Source: Kamptonema formosum PCC 6407 (GTDB lineage: Bacteria; Cyanobacteriota; Cyanobacteriia; Cyanobacteriales; Microcoleaceae). From it: 64,000 nucleotides of DNA. Positions within the stretch are counted from its first letter, which is position 1; each line of letters begins with the position of its first letter. The translations under genes were made by a program, and so were the position numbers. Shown one piece after another: positions 35,052 to 43,677 of this stretch. The DNA is taken from assembly GCF_000332155.1 (NCBI RefSeq), contig NZ_KB235898.1:205774-269773 (forward strand), in the 5' to 3' direction. The notes under the pieces are model-generated. The model worked only from the letters and a program-made list of their open reading frames with translations, was not told the origin of the DNA and made no database searches.

Positions 35052-36107
35052 ATGGCCGGATCAACCCAAGTACCTTTGTTATTGCGGGCCGCACGCGGTG
35101 AAGTGTTAGAACGTCCGCCGGTGTGGATGATGCGGCAGGCGGGTCGCTATATGAAAGCTTATCGGGATTTAAGAGATAAGTATCCATCTTTTCGCGATCG
35201 CTCGGAAAAAACAGACATCGCAGTGGAAATTTCCCTGCAACCCTTTCGAGCTTTTGAACCGGATGGTGTGATTTTATTTTCGGATATTTTGACCCCCCTG
35301 CCTGGAATTGGCATTAATTTTGATATCGTCGAAAGTCGCGGGCCGATGATTGACCCGCCGATTCGCTCTGTGGAGCAAATCGAGAAGCTTCACCCACTGG
35401 AACCAGCAGAGTCACTCCCTTTCATCCGGGAGATTTTGCAGACTTTGCGGCAGGAAGTGGGCGATCGCTCTACAGTATTAGGGTTTGTGGGCGCTCCTTG
35501 GACTTTAGCAGCCTATGCTATTGAAGGTAAGAGCTCCAAAGACTACACTGTGATTAAGGGCATGGCTTTTTCGGAGCCGGCAATGCTGCATCAATTTTTG
35601 AGTAAATTAGCAGACGCGATCGCTATTTACGTCCGCTACCAAATTGACTGCGGAGCACAAGTAGTACAGATGTTCGACTCTTGGGCGGGGCAGTTGAGTC
35701 CCCAAGACTACGAAACCTTTGCTCTACCTTATCAGCGCCAAGTAGTTGAGCAAGTCAAAGCTACTCACCCAGATACACCTCTGATCCTTTATATTAATGG
35801 CAGTGCTGGACTACTGGAGCGGATGCCCAAGTCTGGCGTTGACCTAGTTAGTGTAGACTGGACAGTAGATATGGCCGAAGCAAGAGCTAGGCTCGGTTCT
35901 AAAGTTGGGGTGCAAGGAAACATCGATCCTTGTGTATTATTTGGCTCAAAAGATTTTATTCGGGAACGCATTCTCGAAACCATTCGCAAGGCAGGAAACA
36001 AAGGCCACATCCTGAATTTAGGACACGGTGTTTTGCAAAATACACCAGAAGAAAATGTTGCCTTTTTCTTTAAAACAGCAAAACAAGCTGACAAATTACT
36101 TTCTTAG
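35052..36107 (+). CDS. hemE: Uroporphyrinogen decarboxylase
   Basis: HemE removes four carboxyl groups from uroporphyrinogen III to give coproporphyrinogen III, shared by haem, chlorophyll and bilin synthesis. Signatures: [20 protein letters not shown] (substrate-binding Arg pair), [12 protein letters not shown] with the catalytic Asp, [16 protein letters not shown], and [16 protein letters not shown] at the end. I start at ATG 35052 (351 residues), which gives the usual [16 protein letters not shown] start. The frame is open to 34977 but enters repeat-adjacent DNA. A palindromic element abuts the stop codon. Confidence 0.96.
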   Translation: MAGSTQVPLLLRAARGEVLERPPVWMMRQAGRYMKAYRDLRDKYPSFRDRSEKTDIAVEISLQPFRAFEPDGVILFSDILTPLPGIGINFDIVESRGPMIDPPIRSVEQIEKLHPLEPAESLPFIREILQTLRQEVGDRSTVLGFVGAPWTLAAYAIEGKSSKDYTVIKGMAFSEPAMLHQFLSKLADAIAIYVRYQIDCGAQVVQMFDSWAGQLSPQDYETFALPYQRQVVEQVKATHPDTPLILYINGSAGLLERMPKSGVDLVSVDWTVDMAEARARLGSKVGVQGNIDPCVLFGSKDFIRERILETIRKAGNKGHILNLGHGVLQNTPEENVAFFFKTAKQADKLLS

Positions 36108-36238
36108 AACTTACGCACGGACAACATAATTCTGTCATTGCGACCGTAGGGAAGCAATCTCAAACTACGTTTTTCTGTCATTGCAACCGTAGGGAAGCAA
36201 TCTCAAACTACGTTTTTCCTACTTAGTGCGTAAGTCCT
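36107..36238. mobile_element. MITE-like element with tandem GTCATTGCGA units
   Basis: Terminal repeats GAACTTACGCAC (36107-36118) and GTGCGTAAGTCCT (36226-36238). Inside are two copies of a 43-base unit, 36132-36174 and 36175-36217, each with the CTGTCATTGC...GAAGCAATC palindrome. It starts on the last base of the hemE stop codon. The ends match the elements at 61730 and 28050. Confidence 0.65.
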
Positions 36239-36315
36239 GTTTCTGTCTCCACCTGACATAAGTAAGGGAAGGTAGGAGAGATGAAAGAGAAGGGGAGTTA
36301 AAAGTATGAGGAAGG

Positions 36316-36392
36316 TAAACCCTCCCCATCCTCCCCATCCTCCCCATCTCCCCAATCTTCCCATCTTCCCATCCTTCTTCTCCCTTCCTGCA
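36316..36392 (+). repeat. CCTCCCCAT nonamer repeats abutting a start codon
   Basis: CCTCCCCAT units, then CTTCCCAT and CCTTCTTCTCCC, run directly to the ATG of the epimerase gene at 36393. They are open in the same frame as that gene, so an N-terminal extension rich in P and H is possible but unlikely. Confidence 0.75.
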
Positions 36393-37352
36393 ATGAAACC
36401 CAAGCGGATTTTCGTGACAGGTGCTAGCGGCTGCATTGGTCACTATATCGCCGAAACCCTGATCCAAAATACAGACCATGAATTGTATCTGCTAGTCCGT
36501 AACCCGGACAAGCTAGGTTTTGACTTGAATGCTCGTCCTGGCATCAATATAATTCAAGCTGACTTGCGAGATGTGGATAAATTGACAGATTTGTTAAAAA
36601 CAATGAATGTGGCAATTCTCGCTGCAACAGCTTGGGGCGGCACGCAGGAGGTTTTTGATACCAATGTTGTTAAAACTCTGAAGTTAATAAAGTTACTTTC
36701 GCCACAGACTTGCCAGCAAGTTATTTACTTTTCGACTGCAAGTATCCTCGACCATAATAACAATTTACTTAAGGAAGCTGGTCAACTGGGAACGGACTAT
36801 ATTCGGTCAAAATATGACTGTATGTGGCAGTTATCTCGACTTACAGATGTACCTCCGATTACGAGTGTTTTTCCGACGTTGGTATTAGGCGGCGATGCTA
36901 ATAAACCTTATTCTCACCTATCATCAGGCATACCGGAAGTAGCAAAATGGATTAATGTGATTCGCTGGTTTAAAGCTGATGCGAGTTTTCACTTTATGCA
37001 CGGTGTGGATATTGCTGAGGTAGTCCGCTACTTGGTGGAACATCCTCCCGCATCTAAAGAAAAGCGAAAGTTTGTCCTGGGAAATCCCGAAATAACAGTT
37101 AATCAGGTAGTAGAAGAAGCTTGTGCTTATTTGAATAAAAAAATATTTTTTCGGATTACTCTATCTCCTTGGTTGGCAGATTTATTAATTGTACTGTTCC
37201 AGATTCAGATGGCTCCTTGGGATAGATTTTGTTTGGAATATCGCCATTTTAGCTATAAAGAACCTCTGAATCCTCAGAGTCTTGGATTGCCTAGTTACTG
37301 CACTAATTTTGCAGATGTTTTAAGAGTAAGTGGGGTTCCAGGTAAGGAATGA
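36393..37352 (+). CDS. NAD-dependent epimerase/dehydratase (extended SDR)
   Basis: A 319-residue extended short-chain dehydrogenase. The N-terminal Rossmann motif is FVTGASGCIGHY, the nucleotide Asp is in IIQADLRDVD, the catalytic pair is the YxxxK of DYIRSKYD, and a serine sits upstream in YFSTASILDHN. The C-terminal half contains LGNPEITVNQVVEEACAYL. The substrate is unknown, probably a nucleotide sugar or a small carbonyl. ATG 36393 starts the conserved fold; the 29 upstream in-frame codons are repeat DNA. It stands alone downstream of hemE. Confidence 0.85.
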   Translation: MKPKRIFVTGASGCIGHYIAETLIQNTDHELYLLVRNPDKLGFDLNARPGINIIQADLRDVDKLTDLLKTMNVAILAATAWGGTQEVFDTNVVKTLKLIKLLSPQTCQQVIYFSTASILDHNNNLLKEAGQLGTDYIRSKYDCMWQLSRLTDVPPITSVFPTLVLGGDANKPYSHLSSGIPEVAKWINVIRWFKADASFHFMHGVDIAEVVRYLVEHPPASKEKRKFVLGNPEITVNQVVEEACAYLNKKIFFRITLSPWLADLLIVLFQIQMAPWDRFCLEYRHFSYKEPLNPQSLGLPSYCTNFADVLRVSGVPGKE

Positions 37353-37494
37353 GTTGGGTCAATATAAAGGCGATGACTAACCCGGATTTGGTATAACTTT
37401 TTCTTTCAAAGCCTCTAAATTATCATAAATTCCCGAAGCTAATTCTTGTTTGATCTAAATGCCATACTCGCTTTTTATACAAGTGTTGATCGAG

Positions 37495-39783
37495 CTAGAC
37501 ATATAGGAAATAAAGCAAGCAACAACCAATTAATATAATTACTGGAAATGCTACTTTACCCGATAAAATTAATTTTTTAAGCTGCACTTCACTGTTTTGA
37601 AACCTGTCTTGATTTCCTACAGTTACTATCAATAGCTCTAAACCAAGTAGGGCGTAAACTAAATAAAACGCATAGTCAAGAGTAACAACGTAACCCACTC
37701 CATCAGGTAAAGCATCTAATAAACTCAGATGGAAAAAGACAACAGCTAGTAATAAACCACTCAATACCTCGGCGGAAAGTTGATCGAAAGGAAGAAACAA
37801 TAACAAGTAAGCCACAGCAACAAAGAACCAAAGAGGTAGCAAGTTTTTGATACTGAAACTGAGTAATTCTCTCTTGATATTGATGACAGCATTGAACTGG
37901 GAGTATTCTAAGTCTGATTTAGTAGTAAATTTCCGATAGCCTAAAGTCGAATCATTCACTAAAGTATCCTGAAAAAAAGTTATCCTTTGAGGAGTCCAAG
38001 AGGTAATTTCTTTAAAAACCTTCTGTTTCCATTCTGGTGACAATTTGTCTGTGGTAGAATCTCGCATCCCAATTAAGTCTATGGCATAAATTAGCTTATC
38101 TCTTGTGAGGTCTGCGTGTCGAAATCTGACAGCTAAACGCTGCTCGTCAAAGGGATAATTGTGAAAATCAAACTCTTCATGAAAATCCGCTTTAACTCTA
38201 TATATTTTATATTTTACGCCATTTTCTTCTCCTTGCTGTATGGGTTCGCCCAGAGTTAACTTTTCTCCAGAATCTAAACGACTGATCCCGTAGTTACTAA
38301 ACTCAATTTTTTCGGGACTCAGATTACCTTTATATCCAAACCACAAATAAAAATCCACCACATAGGTTGAGTTTCTCTGGTCTAGATAGCTAACTTCATT
38401 GATGTCAAGACCTGTATAAACAATGTCAGTTTTTTGCAGGTATTGTTTGCCAATCTGCAAAATATTACCGTTCTTAATTTCTGCTTCTAGATTATCGGAA
38501 ACTGTCTCAAGATTTGTGATTTTTTGCAGTTGGGTAAAAGCTGAAACAAGAGATCCTTTGTCAAATCTTCCTATAGCAATAGGGACAACCGCAGTACGTA
38601 CATCGTCAAAATAAAAGCTTCTCGTTCCTGTTTTAACAGCCTTTTCTGGGCTGTTGATCCTCAGCAAACCCTCTTTAAGCCACTCACGGTCTTCTTTAAT
38701 GTTTTTCCCGGTAAAAGTTTCTTTTGGTAACTCTTTATAGGTCAATAGAGTCCGATCGATTCCTTCCGCAATTGCGCTGGCAGCATCATAGTAAGCAGCA
38801 GCAGACCAACCTGGAGCATTTCCGTAAACCTCTTTAAATGTTGTTCTAAATTGTTGAGTTCGATCGTCAGCAACATCATAAATGATGGGAACTGTGGCAT
38901 AAAGACCGTTAGTAAAAAAACCAGGAATTTTCTGTTCTTCAGGTAATTTGGCAAAATTTTGAGCAATAATCACATCACCTATATCATCACCACCAAACAG
39001 GGGAATGTTCAGATTACTATTTTTGAGTTCAGGAATCAATGTAATCACTTGATCGCGATTAGTAGCCAAGACAATAGCTTGCGGCACTTTACCAAGTTTT
39101 TTTAGTTCCTGCAATTCCTGAATAATCATCCTATCTGTGGCTTGACTTTGTTTTTTTGGTAGCTCCCACTTGCTTATTATCTCTCCTCCCAATTCTCTAA
39201 AAGTCGCATCAACAGTTTGACCTAAGCCTAAACCATAAGCATCGTAGCCGTGAATGATGCTTATTTTTGAATACCCCATCACCTTTTTCAGGTAATTGGC
39301 GATAAATCTGCCCTGAAAGCTATCGGCAAAAATTGTGCGAAAATACCAATTATTATCTTCGGTGACTGCATTAGCAGTAGCAGAACCGCTGATCGCTGGA
39401 ATACCAGTATCTTGATAAATTTTCCCCGCTGCTTTGGATATGCTACTGGAATAGTGGCCAATAACGGCGACTGCTTTTGATTGGACAATATCTTTAGCTA
39501 TTTTCTCCGCGACATTTACTTTCCCTTGGTCGTCATAGATATCTAACTTCAATAATTTGCCTTGAATTCCGCCGTTTCTGTTTGCCTGGTCGATGTAGAG
39601 CTGCACTCCTTGAACCAATGACCTGCCTACTTTTTGGGTTACTTCCTCTACATTACTTAAGGGAGCCGCGATCGCTATAGTTATTTTTTCTTGATTGAGT
39701 TTGCTAAAGGTAGCAATAAATACAATTACCATCAGCGTTAAGAGTGCTGTGGCAAGCCAAACGATTGCTTTTTTTCGACGCAT
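37495..39783 (-). CDS. Periplasmic-binding-protein domain fused to a pentameric ligand-gated ion channel (Cys-loop-like)
   Basis: A 762-residue protein. Order: signal/anchor helix (5-26); type I periplasmic binding domain like Leu/Ile/Val receptors (~34-415: ITIAIAAPLS, VAVIGHYSSS, GIPAISGSATAN, IVLATNRDQ); a beta-rich domain (~450-638) with FDFHNYPFDEQRLAV, the proline loop of pentameric channels; then four membrane helices (~639-663 with NLLPLWFF, 670-689, 696-721, 741-761). This is the prokaryotic pLGIC topology. It predicts a plasma-membrane ion channel gated or tuned by a small molecule such as an amino acid. I chose ATG 39783 because ACGGAG lies 5 bases upstream; ATG/alternative starts further up (39834) lack one. 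No transporter genes are adjacent, which argues against an ABC system. Confidence 0.85.
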   Translation of the reverse strand: MRRKKAIVWLATALLTLMVIVFIATFSKLNQEKITIAIAAPLSNVEEVTQKVGRSLVQGVQLYIDQANRNGGIQGKLLKLDIYDDQGKVNVAEKIAKDIVQSKAVAVIGHYSSSISKAAGKIYQDTGIPAISGSATANAVTEDNNWYFRTIFADSFQGRFIANYLKKVMGYSKISIIHGYDAYGLGLGQTVDATFRELGGEIISKWELPKKQSQATDRMIIQELQELKKLGKVPQAIVLATNRDQVITLIPELKNSNLNIPLFGGDDIGDVIIAQNFAKLPEEQKIPGFFTNGLYATVPIIYDVADDRTQQFRTTFKEVYGNAPGWSAAAYYDAASAIAEGIDRTLLTYKELPKETFTGKNIKEDREWLKEGLLRINSPEKAVKTGTRSFYFDDVRTAVVPIAIGRFDKGSLVSAFTQLQKITNLETVSDNLEAEIKNGNILQIGKQYLQKTDIVYTGLDINEVSYLDQRNSTYVVDFYLWFGYKGNLSPEKIEFSNYGISRLDSGEKLTLGEPIQQGEENGVKYKIYRVKADFHEEFDFHNYPFDEQRLAVRFRHADLTRDKLIYAIDLIGMRDSTTDKLSPEWKQKVFKEITSWTPQRITFFQDTLVNDSTLGYRKFTTKSDLEYSQFNAVINIKRELLSFSIKNLLPLWFFVAVAYLLLFLPFDQLSAEVLSGLLLAVVFFHLSLLDALPDGVGYVVTLDYAFYLVYALLGLELLIVTVGNQDRFQNSEVQLKKLILSGKVAFPVIILIGCCLLYFLYV

Positions 39784-39898
39784 ATTTACTCCGTACTCTG
39801 TAAGAATAAAAATGTAAAGGAAGTATTTTATCAATACTGATTTGATTGCTATAGCAGGAGGCAGGAGGCAGGCATCTTTTTAGCCATCCCGATCTTAT

Positions 39899-40046
39899 CC
39901 CTCTTTTGTCACTTTCGGGAGATAATTGTCTGGAACTACTCGTTTGTAAGGCTTTCGCCTTGCGAACCATAAACTATTGAGAATGGCTAAAATCCAGCGA
40001 TCGCAAGGCGAAAGCCTTTTTCTCTGCTCGAAGTGACAAAAGAGGG
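39899..40046. repeat. Nested long inverted repeats (148 bp)
   Basis: Outer arms CCCTCTTTTGTCACTT (39899-39914) / AAGTGACAAAAGAGGG (40031-40046), perfect over 16 bases. Inner arms AAGGCTTTCGCCTTGCGA (39948-39965) / TCGCAAGGCGAAAGCCTT (40001-40018), perfect over 18. It has no coding capacity. It lies between the cyclase gene (downstream end) and the channel gene (start) and could be a non-autonomous mobile element or a strong terminator. Confidence 0.75.
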
Positions 40047-40148
40047 TTATGTTTAATTAGGTGGATTTACTTATCAATTCCAAATTGATGCAGAACTACC
40101 AGAACTGCGATCGCTAGCGAGTTCCTCGTTATCTGTTTGCGTAAATTC

Positions 40149-40215
40149 TGAATTAGCAATTAGCAATTAGCAATTAGCAATTAGCAATTAGCAATTAGCA
40201 ATTAGCAATTAGCCA
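40149..40215 (-). repeat. AATTAGC heptamer array
   Basis: About nine near-perfect AATTAGC heptamers. The array ends on the stop codon of the minus-strand cyclase gene. Confidence 0.9.
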
Positions 40216-42125
40216 TTAACCTTATTTTTCCCAATAACCCGATAAACATCTACAGTTTGATGCTTACCCTTCAAAGCTAAAGGCCCCCAGTGTTCTACCA
40301 AAAACTCTCCCCGAATGTGAGTTAAAGTTTGATGAGCAATTAAAACCCGACAAGTACCATATTGGCGATCTTTTTCGCAGCTTTCCAGCCGAGAAGCGAT
40401 ATTAACACTGTCTCCCAAAAGTCCATATTCCGATCGCTCTTTTCCTCCTAAACTACCAGCGACTATTGGCCCGGTGAAAATCCCAACTCGCATTTGAATC
40501 ACTGGTAACTTTCGCTGCTGCCAATCCTGATTGAGTGCATGAAGGCGATCGCCCATAGTCAAAGCGCAAGAAACGGCGGCCCTAGCATCCTGTGCAATCT
40601 CCTTCGGTGTCGTGCGAGGAATGGGTACGCCAAATGCTGCCATAATGCCGTCCCCTGTAAACTTATTAATAATACCGTGATGGCTTTGTACTGCTTCAGT
40701 CAAAACACTGAGATATTCATTCAGCCACTCCATCAACTTTTCTGGTGGCATTTGTTCCGAAATCGTGCTGAAATCCTTAATATCAGTAAATAGCATCGTC
40801 GCTACCAACTTTTGCCCCGGCAATTTACCATCTTCAATTAGGCGATCGCGACTTTTCCACAATACCGCCGCCACTTCTGGGGAAGTATTCTGCCCCAACA
40901 ACCGCATCACAGTTTTTTGCTGCTGCTGCACTTGATGGGCTCGATAAGCTACCACCGTTGCGCTTGTACAAATAAAAGCCAAAGCAGGAGTAGCTACGGG
41001 AACCCATTTATAGTCAATGAATAGCGCCAAACCCATAGCGCAGAGGATACCTAGCAGCGTTGGGCACCCCAGAGCAAAGGCCAGAGGATGGCGGCTACAC
41101 CATGCTAGACTGCTGCCAACCAATGCCCAAGAACCAATCCAGAGCATTTCTACCCATTCTGGCCAAAACCCGAACAAAGGGCGATCGCCCGCAACTGCAT
41201 CCAAAATCTGGCTGACCATTTGAGCGTGAACTAGCACCCCTGGCATTTTCGGGCTTGTTTCCTTAGCGGGACTATAGGGCGTTAAAAACAAATCTCTGCT
41301 ACTGGGGGCTGTAGTGCCAATTAGCACAATTTTGCCTTTCACCAATTTGGGATCGACCTGACCATACAATAGCTGGGAGATGTTGATTTGTTGCGCTCCA
41401 GAGTCGTGAGAGCGGTAATTAAGCAGGATTTGATATCCTTTATCATCAATATTTTCATACCCTCCAGAATTAGCTTTTAAAGGCAGAAAACTTGCTTTCC
41501 CCCAATAGATCAGATTCTTATTATCCGGGTCATTTTGGGGAATGATGTTCCGAGCAGACAGATAACTCATCGCCAGCCGTAGGGAAAATGAGAAGTCTTT
41601 TCCACCAAACATTAAATTACGGCGTACAGTACCGTCGGGGTCAAGTACAATGTCGTTAATGCCGATGCGTTCTGGAGGTACTCCAGGGGGTGCTGGAATT
41701 CCCAAAGATGGATCGTCACCGAGATTTTTAATGGCGATGATTTTCGGAGACTTAAGGATGGCCGTAAGTCTTTTATTTCCAGGTTCGTAGGGGATCTCTC
41801 GGTACAAATCCATACCAATAACTTCCGGTTGAAACTGGGATAATTTTTCCAACACTCGGGCGATGACTTCATCGGAAAGGGGCAGTCGATTGAAAACTTT
41901 TTTATCATCCTCTGTGATCGTGACTACTAGCAGGCGCGGGTCTGGCCCCAGGTCGGGTTGAAGTCGCACCATTGAGTCGAAAACCATCAATTCTAAGGTT
42001 TGCAAGCCTCCGATCTGACGCACTCCGAATACAAAACCTGTCACGGCTACAGTTGCGATCGCCACTGCATATAGCCCTGTGAAGTCTGGCCATTTTTTAA
42101 TCAACCGGGGAAACTTTATTTTCAC
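40209..42125 (-). CDS. CHASE2-domain class III adenylate/guanylate cyclase
   Basis: A membrane nucleotide cyclase. Order: N-terminal helix (FTGLYAVAIATVAVTGFVFG), extracytoplasmic CHASE2 sensor (~30-300: ELMVFDSMVRLQPDLGPDPR, KIVLIGTTAPSSRDLFLTPY given as its two ends), three membrane helices (~330-405), and the C-terminal cyclase (~435-630) with FTDIKDFSTISEQM (metal Asp), NKFTGDGIMAAFG and YGLLGDSVNIASRLE. Lys in NKF fits adenylate cyclases; the second specificity position is Gly instead of Thr/Asp, so base preference is open. GTG 42125 is preferred (638 residues); the frame extends to a TTG at 42215. Confidence 0.92.
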   Translation of the reverse strand: MKIKFPRLIKKWPDFTGLYAVAIATVAVTGFVFGVRQIGGLQTLELMVFDSMVRLQPDLGPDPRLLVVTITEDDKKVFNRLPLSDEVIARVLEKLSQFQPEVIGMDLYREIPYEPGNKRLTAILKSPKIIAIKNLGDDPSLGIPAPPGVPPERIGINDIVLDPDGTVRRNLMFGGKDFSFSLRLAMSYLSARNIIPQNDPDNKNLIYWGKASFLPLKANSGGYENIDDKGYQILLNYRSHDSGAQQINISQLLYGQVDPKLVKGKIVLIGTTAPSSRDLFLTPYSPAKETSPKMPGVLVHAQMVSQILDAVAGDRPLFGFWPEWVEMLWIGSWALVGSSLAWCSRHPLAFALGCPTLLGILCAMGLALFIDYKWVPVATPALAFICTSATVVAYRAHQVQQQQKTVMRLLGQNTSPEVAAVLWKSRDRLIEDGKLPGQKLVATMLFTDIKDFSTISEQMPPEKLMEWLNEYLSVLTEAVQSHHGIINKFTGDGIMAAFGVPIPRTTPKEIAQDARAAVSCALTMGDRLHALNQDWQQRKLPVIQMRVGIFTGPIVAGSLGGKERSEYGLLGDSVNIASRLESCEKDRQYGTCRVLIAHQTLTHIRGEFLVEHWGPLALKGKHQTVDVYRVIGKNKVNG

Positions 42126-42286
42126 GATCGCCCTGGATATGAAACAAAACCCTACTGATGCTGACGATCGGCTTGGGTTTCTCGTTACGGCGCAGCGCAA
42201 GCCTGCAATTAACAATTAAAAAATAAAAATGAACTCTCACCAATTTTAATTTTTAATTATTAATTTTTAATTTCCCTTTCAATTAG

Positions 42287-43333
42287 TCATTGCCCGGATT
42301 TTTGCCCTGTTAATCGTTCAATTCTATCTAAAGCCGTGCTTTCTCCTACTTTGTCCCCCGTGTCTTGGGCGATCTGCAAGGCTCGCTGATAGGATTCTAG
42401 AGCTTTGGGGGACTGACCCAGGCTTTCGTAAATGGCACCCATGTTGTTGAGCAAGCGTCCGACGCTGGTTTGGTCGCCAATCGCTTCTAGCATCACTATA
42501 GCCTGTTGGAAATAGATCAGAGCTTGAGAATCTTTACCGAGCTTGCGATAGGTGAGCCCCATGTTGTTTAAAAGCCGTCCGACACCTGCGCGATCGCCAA
42601 TTTCCCGACGAATTGCTAAAGCTTGCTGGTAAAATTCTAAGGCTCTGGAATACTGACCCATGTTGTAATAAATGCCGCCCATGTTGTTGAGGGTGCGGCC
42701 TAAGTCGCGGCGATCGCCAACTTCGGTGCGAATTGTCCGCGCTTGCTGGTAAAACTCTAGGGCTTTGGGGTATTGACCTTGGTCGCCGTAAACTGCTGCT
42801 ATGTTGTGGAGAGATTCTCCCTCTCCAGCGCGATCGCCTTCAGCTTTTGCTAGCTGCAAAGCTTGTTGATGCAGTTGCATCGCTACAGAAAGTTTATCCC
42901 CAGCGCGGTTAACCACGCCGATTAGATTCAGGGTATGACCAATGTTGCGGCGATCGCCTATTTCCCGATTTATGACCAAAGCTTGCTGCAAAACTTCCAT
43001 TGCTTTGTCATATTCCCCCATGTCAGTGTAAACTTCACCGATACTATTGAGGGTTGCTCCCACACCTTTCTTGTCCCCTAGTTGTTGGCGGATTGCCAAA
43101 ACTTGTTGATAAGTTTCCACCGCATTTTGAAATTCACCTTTGCGGTATTGCTCAGCACCCTTTTGAGAAAGTTGGTTTGCTTCTGTTTTGCGGTCTGTGG
43201 CGGCGATGGGACTAACATCCCCTGGAATTGGCGCAAAGGCGATCGCGCTCGATCTTTCCCCTCCAGTCAGTACAGGTGAGATGGCGATCGCAATAGCTGC
43301 GAGATAACGGAAGTGGTGATGGCAATACACCAA
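42287..43333 (-). CDS. Secreted TPR-repeat protein
   Basis: A 348-residue protein with a signal-peptide-like N-terminus (hydrophobic 8-24, YLAAIAIAISPVLTGG) and six to seven 40-residue TPR units of the kinesin-light-chain type (ALEFYQQALAIRREIGDRAG, VGRLLNNMG). It probably acts as a periplasmic protein-protein scaffold. Each unit has the same G-D-R turn, encoded with a GCGATCGCC HIP1-like site at the DNA level. ATG start with AGGAGG upstream. Partners unknown; it is upstream of and co-directional with the CHASE2 cyclase, about 160 bases apart. Confidence 0.85.
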   Translation of the reverse strand: MVYCHHHFRYLAAIAIAISPVLTGGERSSAIAFAPIPGDVSPIAATDRKTEANQLSQKGAEQYRKGEFQNAVETYQQVLAIRQQLGDKKGVGATLNSIGEVYTDMGEYDKAMEVLQQALVINREIGDRRNIGHTLNLIGVVNRAGDKLSVAMQLHQQALQLAKAEGDRAGEGESLHNIAAVYGDQGQYPKALEFYQQARTIRTEVGDRRDLGRTLNNMGGIYYNMGQYSRALEFYQQALAIRREIGDRAGVGRLLNNMGLTYRKLGKDSQALIYFQQAIVMLEAIGDQTSVGRLLNNMGAIYESLGQSPKALESYQRALQIAQDTGDKVGESTALDRIERLTGQKSGQ

Positions 43334-43677
43334 GTGAATCCTCCTTTAGCAAGATGTAAATTTTACGATTGAGTCTTCTGCCAATTTCTACATCTTTCGA
43401 CTGAGAACAACCGGGAATATTAGAGTCAGTCTCGATCGTAAATACACCCTAGCAAACTCAGACTAAAACTTGCCACTAATTGAAAATTCAAATTTTAAAA
43501 TAGGTGTTGCCTAAGCTTTTCTGAGAATTTTGTCAAGAGGAGGTAGAAGTCAGCTTAAATGCGCCCTAGCAAAACAAGCAATTACTCAAACATTCCAGGG
43601 AAACTCTAGTAATGAATACCCTATAGTATATAGTATTTTTGGGTAATTTCTGCTTAAATCCTGAGTTAATCAAAGAT
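43334..43677. other. Intergenic region between divergent genes
   Basis: 344 bases between the TPR gene (minus) and the hydrolase gene (plus). They must hold both promoters, but I see no convincing consensus pair, no repeat array and no open frame of note. Confidence 0.5.

Noticed and set aside
37379-37456. Minus-strand stretch reading IKQELASGIYDNLEALKE, a possible gene remnant
   Set aside because: Only 25 codons between stops with no start codon; it looks protein-like, but I could not assign a family, so it is not listed as a feature.
37495-39783. Annotation as a plain ABC-transporter substrate-binding protein
   Set aside because: That name fits only the first half; the second half has the pentameric-channel proline loop and four membrane helices, and there are no permease or ATPase genes nearby.
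40149-40215. Regular arrays considered as CRISPR
   Set aside because: Here and in the other arrays the units are 7-14 bases and directly adjacent, without unique spacers; no cas genes are present.
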